Shown one piece after another: positions 1 through 6,411 of a stretch of 8,162 nt of DNA. The DNA is from JAGLSB01 sp023135955 (GTDB taxonomy: Bacteria > Bacteroidota > Bacteroidia > Bacteroidales > GCA-2748055): positions 1 to 8,162 of the forward strand of contig DAOVIO010000173.1 in NCBI GenBank assembly GCA_030673645.1, read 5' to 3'. A model generated the notes under the pieces. That model saw only the letters and a list, made by a program, of their open reading frames with translations, made no database searches and was not told the origin of the DNA. Position numbers and translations under genes: made by a program. Position 1 is the stretch's first letter. Every line of letters starts with the position of its first letter.

Positions 1-241
1 ACTCTTTCATTGGCAATCCTTTTACAGTTGCTTTGAAATCATTGGTAATTTTCTCCACTTCCTCAGGAGTAAGAAAATCCTTTTTCAATTCCTTAAATTT
101 GTTCTCAAATCGAGTAATCAAACTTTCAGAATCATTGGCATACTTTGCGCTTGTATATTCACCAAGCTCTTCTATGGGCAAGTCTTTTCGCTCATCATCG
201 GACAACTCTTTGAATTTGCCGTCTACAATCCATTTTTTCAT
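1..241 (-). CDS. N-terminus of phage capsid or scaffold protein (partial)
   Basis: An open frame begins with ATG at 241-239 and runs off the window after 80 codons, so only the N-terminus is seen. It is charged and Lys/Glu-rich, with a likely helical, coiled-coil-like stretch from about residue 42 to 78 (key run FENKFKELKKDF) and no membrane segment. It starts 2 nt after the stop of the prohead-protease-like gene. In HK97-like phages that position is held by the scaffold protein or by the major capsid protein, whose N-terminal delta domain is a coiled coil; that is family knowledge. The choice between scaffold and capsid cannot be made from 80 residues. Translational coupling to the protease gene is likely from the spacing. 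Confidence 0.6.
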   Translation of the reverse strand, partial: MKKWIVDGKFKELSDDERKDLPIEELGEYTSAKYANDSESLITRFENKFKELKKDFLTPEEVEKITNDFKATVKGLPMKE

Positions 242-243
242 TT

Positions 244-1071
244 TCAATTTTTTAAAAGTGAATTAAAATATTTACGTTTTTGAGTGTCTTCAGTGGACGG
301 CTCTATTTCTACCTGAGTGGATTGATCCGGCTCATTTTTAAAATTATTGTCTTGCGTAGGAGTTATCCAGTTACTGCCTCTTGGAACTGCGGATCCCTCA
401 ATTACCTTCGCTTCTTTAACAAACCACGCATGTCCTACGTCCTCAGCGTCTGATAGATTTACTATTTCTGGTGAGTATTTTTCCCACGCCTCAAATTCTG
501 CACCAAAGTTATCATCATTAACTCCCAGAATAAGCTTCATATAAATCATCCCGACACTATGCTGCTTGACCCATCCATTTGAGTACTGATCAAACATGAA
601 TTCATTTCTTTTTCTCCTAACTGTAGAATCAAATGTCAACGCCTCTGTATTTCCTTTAAATTCAGGAGCCCCCAATTCATCCCATGTAAACATTTTTGTA
701 AATGCCTTCAAGTCTTCATCGTCTGAGATTATAAATTCAAAATCATTACTTCGATGCTGCCTGACGTGCATGATGCCTTTGTTTTCTTTAAGGCTTTTTT
801 TCCACAGCCCATTTAAATGAACATCCCTATGGGAATCAAATAATTTAGTAGTATTTATAATTACCCGAACCTTGAATGAATCACCATCAGGAATGAATGC
901 TTCGTTTTCTTTGATTAATTCACCTCCCTTACTAAGAATAGATGTTCGGTAAATATTATTATCAGTCCATTTCGTTGCTGATTTTTTTTGCGCAATGAGT
1001 CTTTCTTTATTCTTAACTAAAAAAGCTATTTCATCACGCTTGTTTTTGAAATCCGGCAATATAAGTCTCAT
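244..1071 (-). CDS. Probable prohead (capsid maturation) protease
   Basis: 275 residues. Phage prohead proteases (HK97 gp4/U35 type) cleave scaffold and the capsid delta domain inside the assembled procapsid. Features seen: a beta-rich N-terminal half with KLFDSHRDVHLNGLW (residues 76-90), resembling the 'D-x-x-x-D-V-x-x-x-G-x-x' strand of the family; His102 and His106 in MHVRQH as candidate catalytic histidine; Ser172 in HSVG as candidate nucleophile; and EGSAVPRGSN (225-234), matching the usual E-x-S-x-V-P turn near the domain end. The tail from about 240 is polar and ends in a basic segment, plausible for self-processing or scaffold interaction. The gene lies between portal and capsid/scaffold, as in many phages. 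The call rests on motif resemblance plus synteny; the catalytic residues are inferred. No Shine-Dalgarno sequence precedes the ATG, only an A-rich leader. Confidence 0.65.
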   Translation of the reverse strand: MRLILPDFKNKRDEIAFLVKNKERLIAQKKSATKWTDNNIYRTSILSKGGELIKENEAFIPDGDSFKVRVIINTTKLFDSHRDVHLNGLWKKSLKENKGIMHVRQHRSNDFEFIISDDEDLKAFTKMFTWDELGAPEFKGNTEALTFDSTVRRKRNEFMFDQYSNGWVKQHSVGMIYMKLILGVNDDNFGAEFEAWEKYSPEIVNLSDAEDVGHAWFVKEAKVIEGSAVPRGSNWITPTQDNNFKNEPDQSTQVEIEPSTEDTQKRKYFNSLLKN

Positions 1072-1100
1072 TTTTTTATTCGTTTAATTTATCGCTAACA

Positions 1101-1829
1101 TCATATTGTTAAACTTAATTGATGACCATTTGGCATCTTATTACTTTTAGATAAATTATCTTTCTCCCACAATGGCTGAAAATTTGTATAGTGATTTAAA
1201 TCAATAACATCTTTTTCTGATTTCGCTTTTGATATCGGTATAATATGGTCAAGATGCCATTTGCCATAATTAGAAATCATCATTCCTTTGGTAAATTTAC
1301 GCTCAATGTATGATATGAAAAAATCATAATTGCATCCTAGTATCTCAAATGTTCTTGATTTTTTAGTATATCCCATTCTGCTAATTGCTCCACTTATTAA
1401 AGAACCCAATCTGCTCTTTAACCTGAAAACCGAATCATTATTTCGTCTTTCTCTTATCCTGTTAGCTCTTTTTTTCTTTGTAATATCAGAATATATTTTT
1501 GAGTTTATTTTATCTGCATTATTTATATAATACCTTTTAGATAATGCTAATATTTTTTCTTTATTATTTTGTCTGTAAATTTTATCAGATTCTTTTTTGC
1601 ACTTTTTGCATTCTGATTTTACACCTGAATTTCTACCTGTATTCTTACAAAAATCATTTAATTCTTTTGATTCCCCACATTTTGAGCATTGCTTTTTCAT
1701 TTCGACCGTTTTTAAATTGTTGACCGAATTAAAAGTAGTCATAGCAGAGGGAACGGTCTGTAAACCCTCTTTAGTAAAAGCCGCTAAACTGATACTCGCT
1801 ATGATCAATATTTTTACGAATAATTTCAT
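1101..1829 (-). CDS. HNH homing-type endonuclease with captured N-terminus
   Basis: 242 residues in two unlike parts. Residues 44-242 are a typical phage free-standing HNH endonuclease. It has a zinc site with Cys48, Cys51, Cys74 and Cys77, a basic central region, and a C-terminal HNH core with W-H-L-D-H-I-I-P at 191-198, N216 in HYTNFQPLW, and N225/N230 in KDNLSKSNK. Such enzymes nick DNA and spread their own gene. Residues 1-43 instead look like a secreted or membrane protein start, with Lys3-free hydrophobic run LFVKILIIASISLAAF, and have nothing to do with HNH proteins. An internal ATG at 1700-1698 (Met44) is the natural start of the endonuclease. Inference: the enzyme inserted into a small signal-peptide gene within the late operon. 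The start at 1829 overlaps the preceding stop as ATGA. I see no group I intron core, as flanks are too short. Confidence 0.85.
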   Translation of the reverse strand: MKLFVKILIIASISLAAFTKEGLQTVPSAMTTFNSVNNLKTVEMKKQCSKCGESKELNDFCKNTGRNSGVKSECKKCKKESDKIYRQNNKEKILALSKRYYINNADKINSKIYSDITKKKRANRIRERRNNDSVFRLKSRLGSLISGAISRMGYTKKSRTFEILGCNYDFFISYIERKFTKGMMISNYGKWHLDHIIPISKAKSEKDVIDLNHYTNFQPLWEKDNLSKSNKMPNGHQLSLTI

Positions 1830-1918
1830 TTCTTTAAAATTACTTCTTTTTCGTCAATTTTTTTTTGCTTGACCTTTTTCATCTTTTCAATTTCCTCTTT
1901 GCTTAATTTCTTTTCCAT
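1826..1918 (-). CDS. Tiny Lys/Glu-rich 30-residue protein
   Basis: A 30-codon frame starts with ATG at 1918-1916, two bases after the TAG of the large structural gene, and ends in TGA overlapping the next ATG (ATGA). The product is almost entirely Lys, Glu, Ile and Val, reads as one amphipathic helix (first residues MEKKLSKEEIEKMKK) and has no Cys or Trp. It is too small for domain recognition. The exact packing between two genes, with coupling geometry on both sides, is the main evidence that it is translated. It may be a small morphogenesis factor or a leader that keeps ribosomes flowing to the next start. No function is claimed. Confidence 0.5.
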   Translation of the reverse strand: MEKKLSKEEIEKMKKVKQKKIDEKEVILKK

Positions 1919-1920
1919 GG

Positions 1921-3888
1921 CTAATTATCAATTAATAAAATATCAAATTGGCCGCCACCATCGCCACCAGCTGCTGAAGATATTGCAGACATTTTTACAA
2001 TTGCCGTTGCAGGCATCTTTAAGGGTACTTCAAATGGTATCCATCCACTAGAAGTATCATTTAGTAATAGAAGGTCTTGAAATAAAAATATTCCGGGGAT
2101 CAATGATCTATCAAATCTTTCTACAGTTGCTCTTAATCTTAGATCAATTTTTTTTGTAATACCACTTCCCTGCCACCCTACAACATACCCCGTTTTAGCA
2201 TTTGGAACCTTAAATCTTCCGGATAATGACTGATTCCCGCCTGCTGCAAGATATTCATATACAGTTCCACCGCCTACGCCCTGTAAACTTATATTGCCTA
2301 ATGCAACACCATTTACATTGCCTCCGACTGTTTTTGTATGTATCCATTGTATAAAATCCAAATCGGTTGCCGTTGTAAGTGCTGCAGTCTGTCCATTCAT
2401 TGATATAGTTTCTTCCTGTTCATTGTTATTGGTATCAAGATAATGAATATCTATCGTTTGTGCGCCGGTCCCGCCTAATGTGTCATTAACACTAGTTGAT
2501 ATAATTTCTAATTGAATTCCTCCTGGTTCCGGCGCTACGGTAGTACCTGGTATTTGCGTTAAATCATCTAAGACCGTAGAACTTAATGAATCTTTTCTTC
2601 CGGGAATTGAAAACATTTTTCCGGGAATACTTCCTCTTGCAACCTCAAATAAAAAATTCGTCGTTGAAAGTGCTTGTTCTAAATTTACTTTTACATTTTT
2701 AAAAACCCCATTGGGATCCAATCCTGTAATAACTGCTTTTGCCAATTCTGCATCATCTTGTCCTGATATTGAGTCGGCTATCCTATGACTACTTGGTTTA
2801 ACATAAACCGGTTTAAGAATTGTCTGTAATCTTAAATAAGATTGAGCTACAACTCCATTAGTATAAACGACTCTTAGAAACCTGGCTGCTGTTTGAAAGC
2901 TAAAAGTTTTACCTGTTGATGCTGGTATTGTAAACTCATCAATGTGATCCCAATTAATTCCATCAGGGCTGAACTGAACACTCAATCCATCAATAGCACT
3001 TGCTACATTTGTTTTCAATGATAATACAACCATCCCATAATTGAGAGTGTCTGTTGTTGTCCCGGTAAATCTATGATCTGAACCACCTGTGTCTCCAGGT
3101 AAAGCTGTTGTTGTGCTATTTGTCTTACTTATATGCCCATCAATACTACTTATGTTTCTTGGTTGGGATTTAGGTATAAACAGACCTGAAATTTTTATAT
3201 CATCAATTGTGTGAAATTCTACGACTGCCTCAATGAAGGTGTTTATTGTGAATGAATAAATATTACTTGTGTATTTTGTATCATTTGTACTATCGTCAAT
3301 AACAGTCCTTACAGTTCCTGCCAGGTCTTTAAGTTGTATCTTTACATTACTGAAGTTTCCTGTTTTGCTACCTATGCCAATTTTATTGCTAGTTACTGGT
3401 CTTATAAATCTAAGCGTGAATGTTGATGGATTATTTGATCCTGTGTCACTTATTTCTGTCTCGTAGTCGTTAAACAGGTTGCATAAATCTGCGTCAGGGA
3501 ATGTTCCTACATCACTTACAGATATAAGCAGATCCTTGCAATAAACACTATCGCCGTCCATTGGTAGTGGATTCTGAATATCAATATCCTTGCCGTCGCT
3601 ATCCTGTAAAGAAGTACTAAGTCCTGCAAAAAATGGATCTGTGGCTAAATTAAATTCTGCTATGTCAGCGTAGTTATCGTCCGGAGTGGCAGACTTTTGA
3701 ATTTCAGTAACCTCAACATACTCCCCGTGAAATAAGGTGAAATTACTATTTTTCGAGCTGATTGAAATTGTTGTGTCAATTGGAGATCTTCGATAGTTTC
3801 CCTGTGGTACTGTTTTATCTACTGATGAGTCAATACCCTCATTGTATAACCAAACATTACCGCTTTTATAGAATTTAACTTGTCCCAC
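1921..3888 (-). CDS. Large phage structural protein (655 aa)
   Basis: A 655-residue, beta-rich, Gly/Ser/Thr/Asn/Asp-rich protein with few Cys and no signal peptide, typical of virion surface proteins. Two modules can be seen. Residues about 285-360 (QFSPDGINWDHIDEF, then RFLRVVYTNG) look like the jelly-roll-type repeat found in phage fibre and baseplate proteins. Residues about 455-575 (EIISTSVNDTLGGTGAQTI, IHYLDTNN, TISMNGQT, LSGRFKVPNAKTGYVVGW) resemble a module common in cyanophage and other marine phage head-decoration or fibre proteins, where a repeated 'GTGA-T--I--LD-N' pattern occurs. The start is GTG at 3888 and overlaps the portal stop by 14 bp, showing coupling. A role as head decoration, vertex or neck fibre is inferred from this place beside the portal; a tail-fibre role is possible. 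Confidence 0.7.
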   Translation of the reverse strand: MGQVKFYKSGNVWLYNEGIDSSVDKTVPQGNYRRSPIDTTISISSKNSNFTLFHGEYVEVTEIQKSATPDDNYADIAEFNLATDPFFAGLSTSLQDSDGKDIDIQNPLPMDGDSVYCKDLLISVSDVGTFPDADLCNLFNDYETEISDTGSNNPSTFTLRFIRPVTSNKIGIGSKTGNFSNVKIQLKDLAGTVRTVIDDSTNDTKYTSNIYSFTINTFIEAVVEFHTIDDIKISGLFIPKSQPRNISSIDGHISKTNSTTTALPGDTGGSDHRFTGTTTDTLNYGMVVLSLKTNVASAIDGLSVQFSPDGINWDHIDEFTIPASTGKTFSFQTAARFLRVVYTNGVVAQSYLRLQTILKPVYVKPSSHRIADSISGQDDAELAKAVITGLDPNGVFKNVKVNLEQALSTTNFLFEVARGSIPGKMFSIPGRKDSLSSTVLDDLTQIPGTTVAPEPGGIQLEIISTSVNDTLGGTGAQTIDIHYLDTNNNEQEETISMNGQTAALTTATDLDFIQWIHTKTVGGNVNGVALGNISLQGVGGGTVYEYLAAGGNQSLSGRFKVPNAKTGYVVGWQGSGITKKIDLRLRATVERFDRSLIPGIFLFQDLLLLNDTSSGWIPFEVPLKMPATAIVKMSAISSAAGGDGGGQFDILLIDN

Positions 3889-5302
3889 TATTTCCGGAAT
3901 TTGATTGGTTTTCTATCGTTTTGCTCATCATTGATAGAATGAAATTTCGATGATTTTCAGGCAATTCAAAGATATAATTTTCTCCCCATGGCTGGTCTAC
4001 TGTTTTGGCCTCAACTGCTTCAAGCCATTCGTTAACAGTAACAAGTCCTCGTTCAAATAAATCTTTGTAATATTTAGATGTTACTTCATTGGCTTTGGCG
4101 TTTTGTTCTTTATTTTCTTGTAGAATTGGTAAATGAGCAAAACTTCCCCTGACTTGCCATTCGGTTTCGTTCAGGCCAAGCCAAGCGTTCATTGCATCAA
4201 AATCTTCTTTTGTTTTAGGAATTACATTGTCTTGGTACAATCGCTTCATTGAAGCGTCCTGATTCTCATACGTAGCGCCTTTTAAGTCCAACTTCAAAAG
4301 ATCAGTTGGAACCGACAAAGTATTAGCTACAATCATTCCATCATTCACAATCTCTTCAAATAAGCCTAATTTTTTCACATCCTGATCAATTAGATCAACA
4401 TTAATTGGCATTGTTGTAAAAAGGAATTGGTTTTGATCTTCTAACGTACCGTAATCCTTCATTTCGTCTTGGAGTATTTTTTTATCTTGCTCTAACAAGG
4501 GTATTCTTCCGGTGCCATCGCCTTTAGCTGAGCTAAATATTGCCCTCATTCCTCTATTTTTGATTATAACATTACGGCTTTCATATGCCAACATTATGTT
4601 TGAAAGAGGAACTTTAAGCGATTCGATTACAGATGTGCCAGATATTACGCCGGTTTTGGATCCAAAATTATGCGTTTGAAAATCAGTGTTTGGATAATTT
4701 TGATGTAAAACTTCATTTGGTTCAAATTCCCGTTTAAAAGTGAAGGCATCAAAAACCCATTTTTTTATTATATCAGAGATTTCCAGCGCATCGAAATACC
4801 CACCGGCCAATATATACGTCATATATTGAGGCCAGACGTTTACAAGTGTTTGGACTGATGATATGTCAAAATTGAAATTATCCGGTGAGTTTCCGTACAA
4901 ATAAGAATTACCAGCAACGTTGTAAAATATTGACTTCTGATAAAATAGCTCTCGTTTGGATTGAAGGGGATTTGGATTTGCAAAAAGCTGGTAGATTTTC
5001 TGGGGGATCTTCTGCGTAGTCGATATCGGTTCTACCTGCTCGGTTTTTTTATTCCAGACTTCAATTTTTACGTTTGATTCCGCTTTTGCGATTATATTTA
5101 CCGCTGAGTAAAAAACCGGATTTGAGATATAAATATCAAAATAAGCCCTTACTGTTGATATATCGATGTAGCTTGGCCGGTTATTGTAAATAACAAAGTT
5201 TTGGAATAAATCTTTGCGGCCTGTGATTCCTGAGCTTATCGGGGATAATGCGATTCTCTTTAAAACATTTGAGGCTATTTTTTTAAAGCTAAATCTTGAC
5301 AT
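3875..5302 (-). CDS. Phage portal protein, HK97-like
   Basis: 475 residues, the normal size for an HK97/lambda-type portal, the dodecameric ring at one capsid vertex through which DNA enters and leaves and on which head assembly starts. Recognisable parts: an N-terminal region with SNPVFYSAVNIIAKAESNVKI (about 85-105; clip/stem start), NVAGNSYLYGN (portal wing strand), the conserved helix and loop GTSVIESLKVPLSNIMLAYE, the segment GMRAIFSS with K-G-D-G following, the helix VANTLSVPTDLLKLD, and YENQDASMKRLYQDNVIPK (the canonical stem-crown transition with an N-x-x-x-x-x-K-x-L pattern). The C-terminus is a low-complexity Asn/Ser/Gly tail. The large terminase normally found upstream is absent from the window. 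The start codon follows a strong hairpin by a few bases, so expression is probably controlled at that point. Confidence 0.88.
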   Translation of the reverse strand: MSRFSFKKIASNVLKRIALSPISSGITGRKDLFQNFVIYNNRPSYIDISTVRAYFDIYISNPVFYSAVNIIAKAESNVKIEVWNKKTEQVEPISTTQKIPQKIYQLFANPNPLQSKRELFYQKSIFYNVAGNSYLYGNSPDNFNFDISSVQTLVNVWPQYMTYILAGGYFDALEISDIIKKWVFDAFTFKREFEPNEVLHQNYPNTDFQTHNFGSKTGVISGTSVIESLKVPLSNIMLAYESRNVIIKNRGMRAIFSSAKGDGTGRIPLLEQDKKILQDEMKDYGTLEDQNQFLFTTMPINVDLIDQDVKKLGLFEEIVNDGMIVANTLSVPTDLLKLDLKGATYENQDASMKRLYQDNVIPKTKEDFDAMNAWLGLNETEWQVRGSFAHLPILQENKEQNAKANEVTSKYYKDLFERGLVTVNEWLEAVEAKTVDQPWGENYIFELPENHRNFILSMMSKTIENQSNSGNSGTS

Positions 5303-5340
5303 TAAAAAAGCTAGTTTTCGTAAATGTAGAAAACTAGCTT
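5303..5340 (-). terminator. Strong hairpin plus T-run touching portal start
   Basis: A perfect 12-bp inverted repeat (5308-5319 with 5329-5340; arm AAGCTAGTTTTC) encloses a 9-nt loop. On the minus strand the arm is followed at once by six T residues and then AATG, the portal start codon. Stem plus T-run is the form of an intrinsic terminator for transcription coming from the accessory genes. Because it ends only about two bases before the ATG, any read-through mRNA would have the initiation region partly hidden in the stem. Termination, translational control, or both fit; the sequence alone cannot choose. Confidence 0.6.
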
Positions 5341-5345
5341 CTGAT

Positions 5346-5390
5346 TTCCCAATATGGGACGAAAAAGTTTATGATTCCCGATTTGGGAAT
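5346..5390. promoter_or_regulatory. Pair of operator-like dyads
   Basis: Two near-identical palindromes lie between the 86-codon gene and the portal gene: TCCCAATATGGGA (5347-5359) and ATTCCCGATTTGGGAAT (5374-5390). Their shared form is TTCCC, five central bases, GGGAA, and their centres are 29 bp apart. Such paired short dyads are typical binding sites for dimeric helix-turn-helix repressors. On the minus strand a weak match to a Bacteroidota promoter (TTG then TACATTTA about 21 bases later) overlaps the first dyad and would drive the portal operon. The regulator is not in the window. Each dyad could also form a small RNA hairpin. Confidence 0.5.
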
Positions 5391-5392
5391 GT

Positions 5393-5653
5393 TTACTTTA
5401 TCGGTGCCGTATAATCACTTCCCGGATCGTCAGTTTTAACATCTTTTTCACTGAATTTATCCCCTATCAATTCCAATCTACCCTCATCAAACCAATTTGC
5501 AGTTGGATATGTCCCATCATCCTTGCTCTCTGTTGGTTGAATAAGATACTGATTACATCCTGTTAAATAATCAGCTCGGCCCATTACAACACCCCTGAAT
5601 CCGGTGATTAAATCTTTTACTTCTTTTCCGTTTTGATAAATAAATTTTGCCAT
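5393..5653 (-). CDS. Small conserved phage protein (86 aa), TGF-x-G / Y-x-TGC type
   Basis: 86 residues with the run DLITGFRGVVMGRADYLTGC at 14-33, then QYLIQP (35-40) and WFDEGRLELIG (54-64). I recall this pattern (K-D-x-x-T-G-F-x-G-x-x-x-x-R-x-x-Y-L-T-G-C) from small hypothetical proteins of tailed phages. It predicts a compact beta-barrel with one conserved Cys33, SH3/KOW-like in style, but no function is established to my knowledge. The C-terminal 20 residues are polar. It lies just after the last attC-like site and before the portal control region. It does not end in a matching folded site, so it seems to be a resident phage gene and not a cassette. Its leader is A/T only. Confidence 0.7.
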   Translation of the reverse strand: MAKFIYQNGKEVKDLITGFRGVVMGRADYLTGCNQYLIQPTESKDDGTYPTANWFDEGRLELIGDKFSEKDVKTDDPGSDYTAPIK

Positions 5654-5704
5654 TTTAAATTGTTTAAGTGAAAATTATTTTGAATTAATTTTTAATATCA
5701 TTGA

Positions 5705-5753
5705 TAACATCCGCTATAATGCCATTGAAGAAACGGCATATAGCTTGGTGTTA
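5705..5753 (-). repeat. attC-like folded site A (last of the array)
   Basis: Read on the minus strand, a 49-nt dyad opens with TAACACC and closes with GGATGTTA. Inside, GCTATATGCC pairs with GGCATTATAGC, leaving one extra base unpaired, around the loop GTTTCTTCAAT. TAACA and TGTTA form the outer stem, separated from the inner one by unpaired bases. This is the layout of an integron attC site (R'', spacer, L'', extrahelical base, terminal loop, L', spacer, R'). The left box (complement GTTAGCGTTC) matches the start of the preceding segment inside the 72-codon gene (GTTAGCGATCC), as expected for a cassette end. Confidence 0.6.
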
Positions 5754-5763
5754 GCGTTCATTG

Positions 5764-5982
5764 CTATACATCTTCTGCGCGACCTGTTTCATGATGATAA
5801 TCATCACCCTCTTTATATGGAACTTTAAGCAATGGATCGCTAACATTATGTATAGGTAATTCTTGCCCTTTATTAGTTGCAATTTCTTCTATATATTCTG
5901 AATTACTTGGATTATTAAACATATCTCTTCCAAATTTAACTCCTGCCTCAAAGCAGTCTTCCATTTCTTTTTTTGTGTACAT
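5764..5982 (-). CDS. Small hypothetical cassette protein (72 aa)
   Basis: 72 residues, acidic, not recognised as a family. Residues 1-38 (MYTKKEMEDCFEAGVKFGRD at the start) look like a short helical domain of the kind found in many phage small proteins. Residues 39-48 (GQELPIHNVS) are nearly the same as 41-50 of the neighbouring 103-residue protein, though the rest of the two proteins is unrelated. The tail 49-72 is polar with a His-His pair. DNA coding for the shared linker is itself an attC-like site. The gene lies between sites B and A and shares a leader (GGTAGTT-x-TTGCC upstream of the ATG, A/T-rich) with the 103-codon gene. Function unknown. Confidence 0.6.
   Translation of the reverse strand: MYTKKEMEDCFEAGVKFGRDMFNNPSNSEYIEEIATNKGQELPIHNVSDPLLKVPYKEGDDYHHETGRAEDV
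5829..5868 (-). repeat. In-gene inverted attC-like site G2
   Basis: A 40-nt element inside the 72-codon gene is nearly identical to the one at 6185-6225. It is also an inverted homologue of the intergenic sites at 6007-6048 and 6367-6411. On the minus strand it runs from GGGCAAGAATTAC to GTTAGCGATCCATTGC. Its left end complements the start of the unit at site B (GTAGTTATTGCCC), and its right end complements the end of the unit before site A (GCAATGAACGCTAAC). It reads in frame as GQELPIHNVSDPLL. Confidence 0.55.
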
Positions 5983-6006
5983 AATTTATTTCAGTTTTAT
6001 TTAATC

Positions 6007-6048
6007 GGGCAATAACTACCCATACATTCACCGTTAGCGTTCATTGCC
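6007..6048 (-). repeat. Short attC-like site B
   Basis: On the minus strand this 42-nt spacer runs GGCAATGAACGCTAAC, a 16-base centre, then GTTATTGCCC. Its ends GGCAAT and ATTGCC are complementary and it carries the TAAC/GTTA pair, but it lacks the long inner stem of sites A and D. The stop codon of the 103-codon gene (TAA at 6036-6034) lies within its first box. It supplies the leader of the 72-codon gene. Confidence 0.5.
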
Positions 6049-6345
6049 TTTACTTATCCAATCAAAGCAATCCATCCAACCACTATAATATATATCATGA
6101 TCTTGGTCTTTTAATACACGCCTGTAATTGTAATCTGCATTTTTAGCAATTCTATAACCTTCCGAAACAACTTCGTCTTTAGTCGGCAAAGAAACGCTAA
6201 CATTTTGTATAGGTAATTTTTGCCCTACGTCCATTGTGTTAATAGCTTCTGTTGCTTCTTTTAAAAGCTCTGTTGTTTTCTCAAACCCTAATATATCAGA
6301 TACTTTTCCGGCAAATAGCTGTTTAATTAATTTCTGTTTATCCAT
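6034..6345 (-). CDS. Small hypothetical cassette protein (103 aa)
   Basis: 103 residues, not recognised. The N-terminal part (1-40) is predicted helical with alternating Lys/Glu and Leu. Residues 41-50 (GQKLPIQNVS) are the linker shared with the 72-residue neighbour. The C-terminal part, 51-103, is rich in Tyr/Asp/Trp (DYNYRRVL, DIYYSGWMDCFDWIS) and resembles the aromatic 'Y-x-x-G-W-x-x-x-x-x-W' ends of many tiny phage proteins. No signal or membrane segment. Its stop overlaps site B, and its start follows site C by an A/T leader alike to that of the 72-codon gene. The two-part layout suggests an N-terminal and a C-terminal module joined at a recombination-site-coded linker. Confidence 0.6.
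   Translation of the reverse strand: MDKQKLIKQLFAGKVSDILGFEKTTELLKEATEAINTMDVGQKLPIQNVSVSLPTKDEVVSEGYRIAKNADYNYRRVLKDQDHDIYYSGWMDCFDWISKGNER
6185..6225 (-). repeat. In-gene inverted attC-like site G1
   Basis: A 41-nt element inside the 103-codon gene. On the minus strand it runs GGGCAAAAATTAC, an 11-base centre, GTTAGCGTTTCTTTGCC. Its left end is the complement of the unit start at site C (GTAGTTTTTGCC, 11 of 12 matching). Its right end is the complement of the unit end at site B (GGCAATGAACGCTAAC). It is coded in frame as residues 41-54. Confidence 0.55.
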
Positions 6346-6366
6346 AATTTAGTATTTATTTATTCT

Positions 6367-6411
6367 GGCAAAAACTACCCTACACTCGTCTGTTGTAGGT
6401 AATAAGCCTAC
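6367..6411 (-). repeat. Short attC-like site C
   Basis: On the minus strand the site runs GTAGGCTTATTACCTACAAC, a short centre, then GTAGTTTTTGCC. CCTACA pairs with TGTAGG as a 6-bp hairpin. Homologous to site B over the GGGTAGTT-x-TTGCC half and the following A/T leader. The first box is the inverted complement of the start of the 53-codon unit. Confidence 0.5.

Noticed and set aside
1091..1117. CGCTAACATCATATTGTTAAAC resembling a small TAAC/GTTA site at the end of the HNH gene
   Set aside because: The dyad is only a few bases, has no inner stem, and no complementary copy is seen at the other end of the HNH gene; it may be chance in AT-rich DNA.
5214..5414. Plus-strand 66-codon frame over the portal control region
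   Set aside because: It crosses the hairpin and both dyads and overlaps the portal start; composition and context argue for a regulatory gap.
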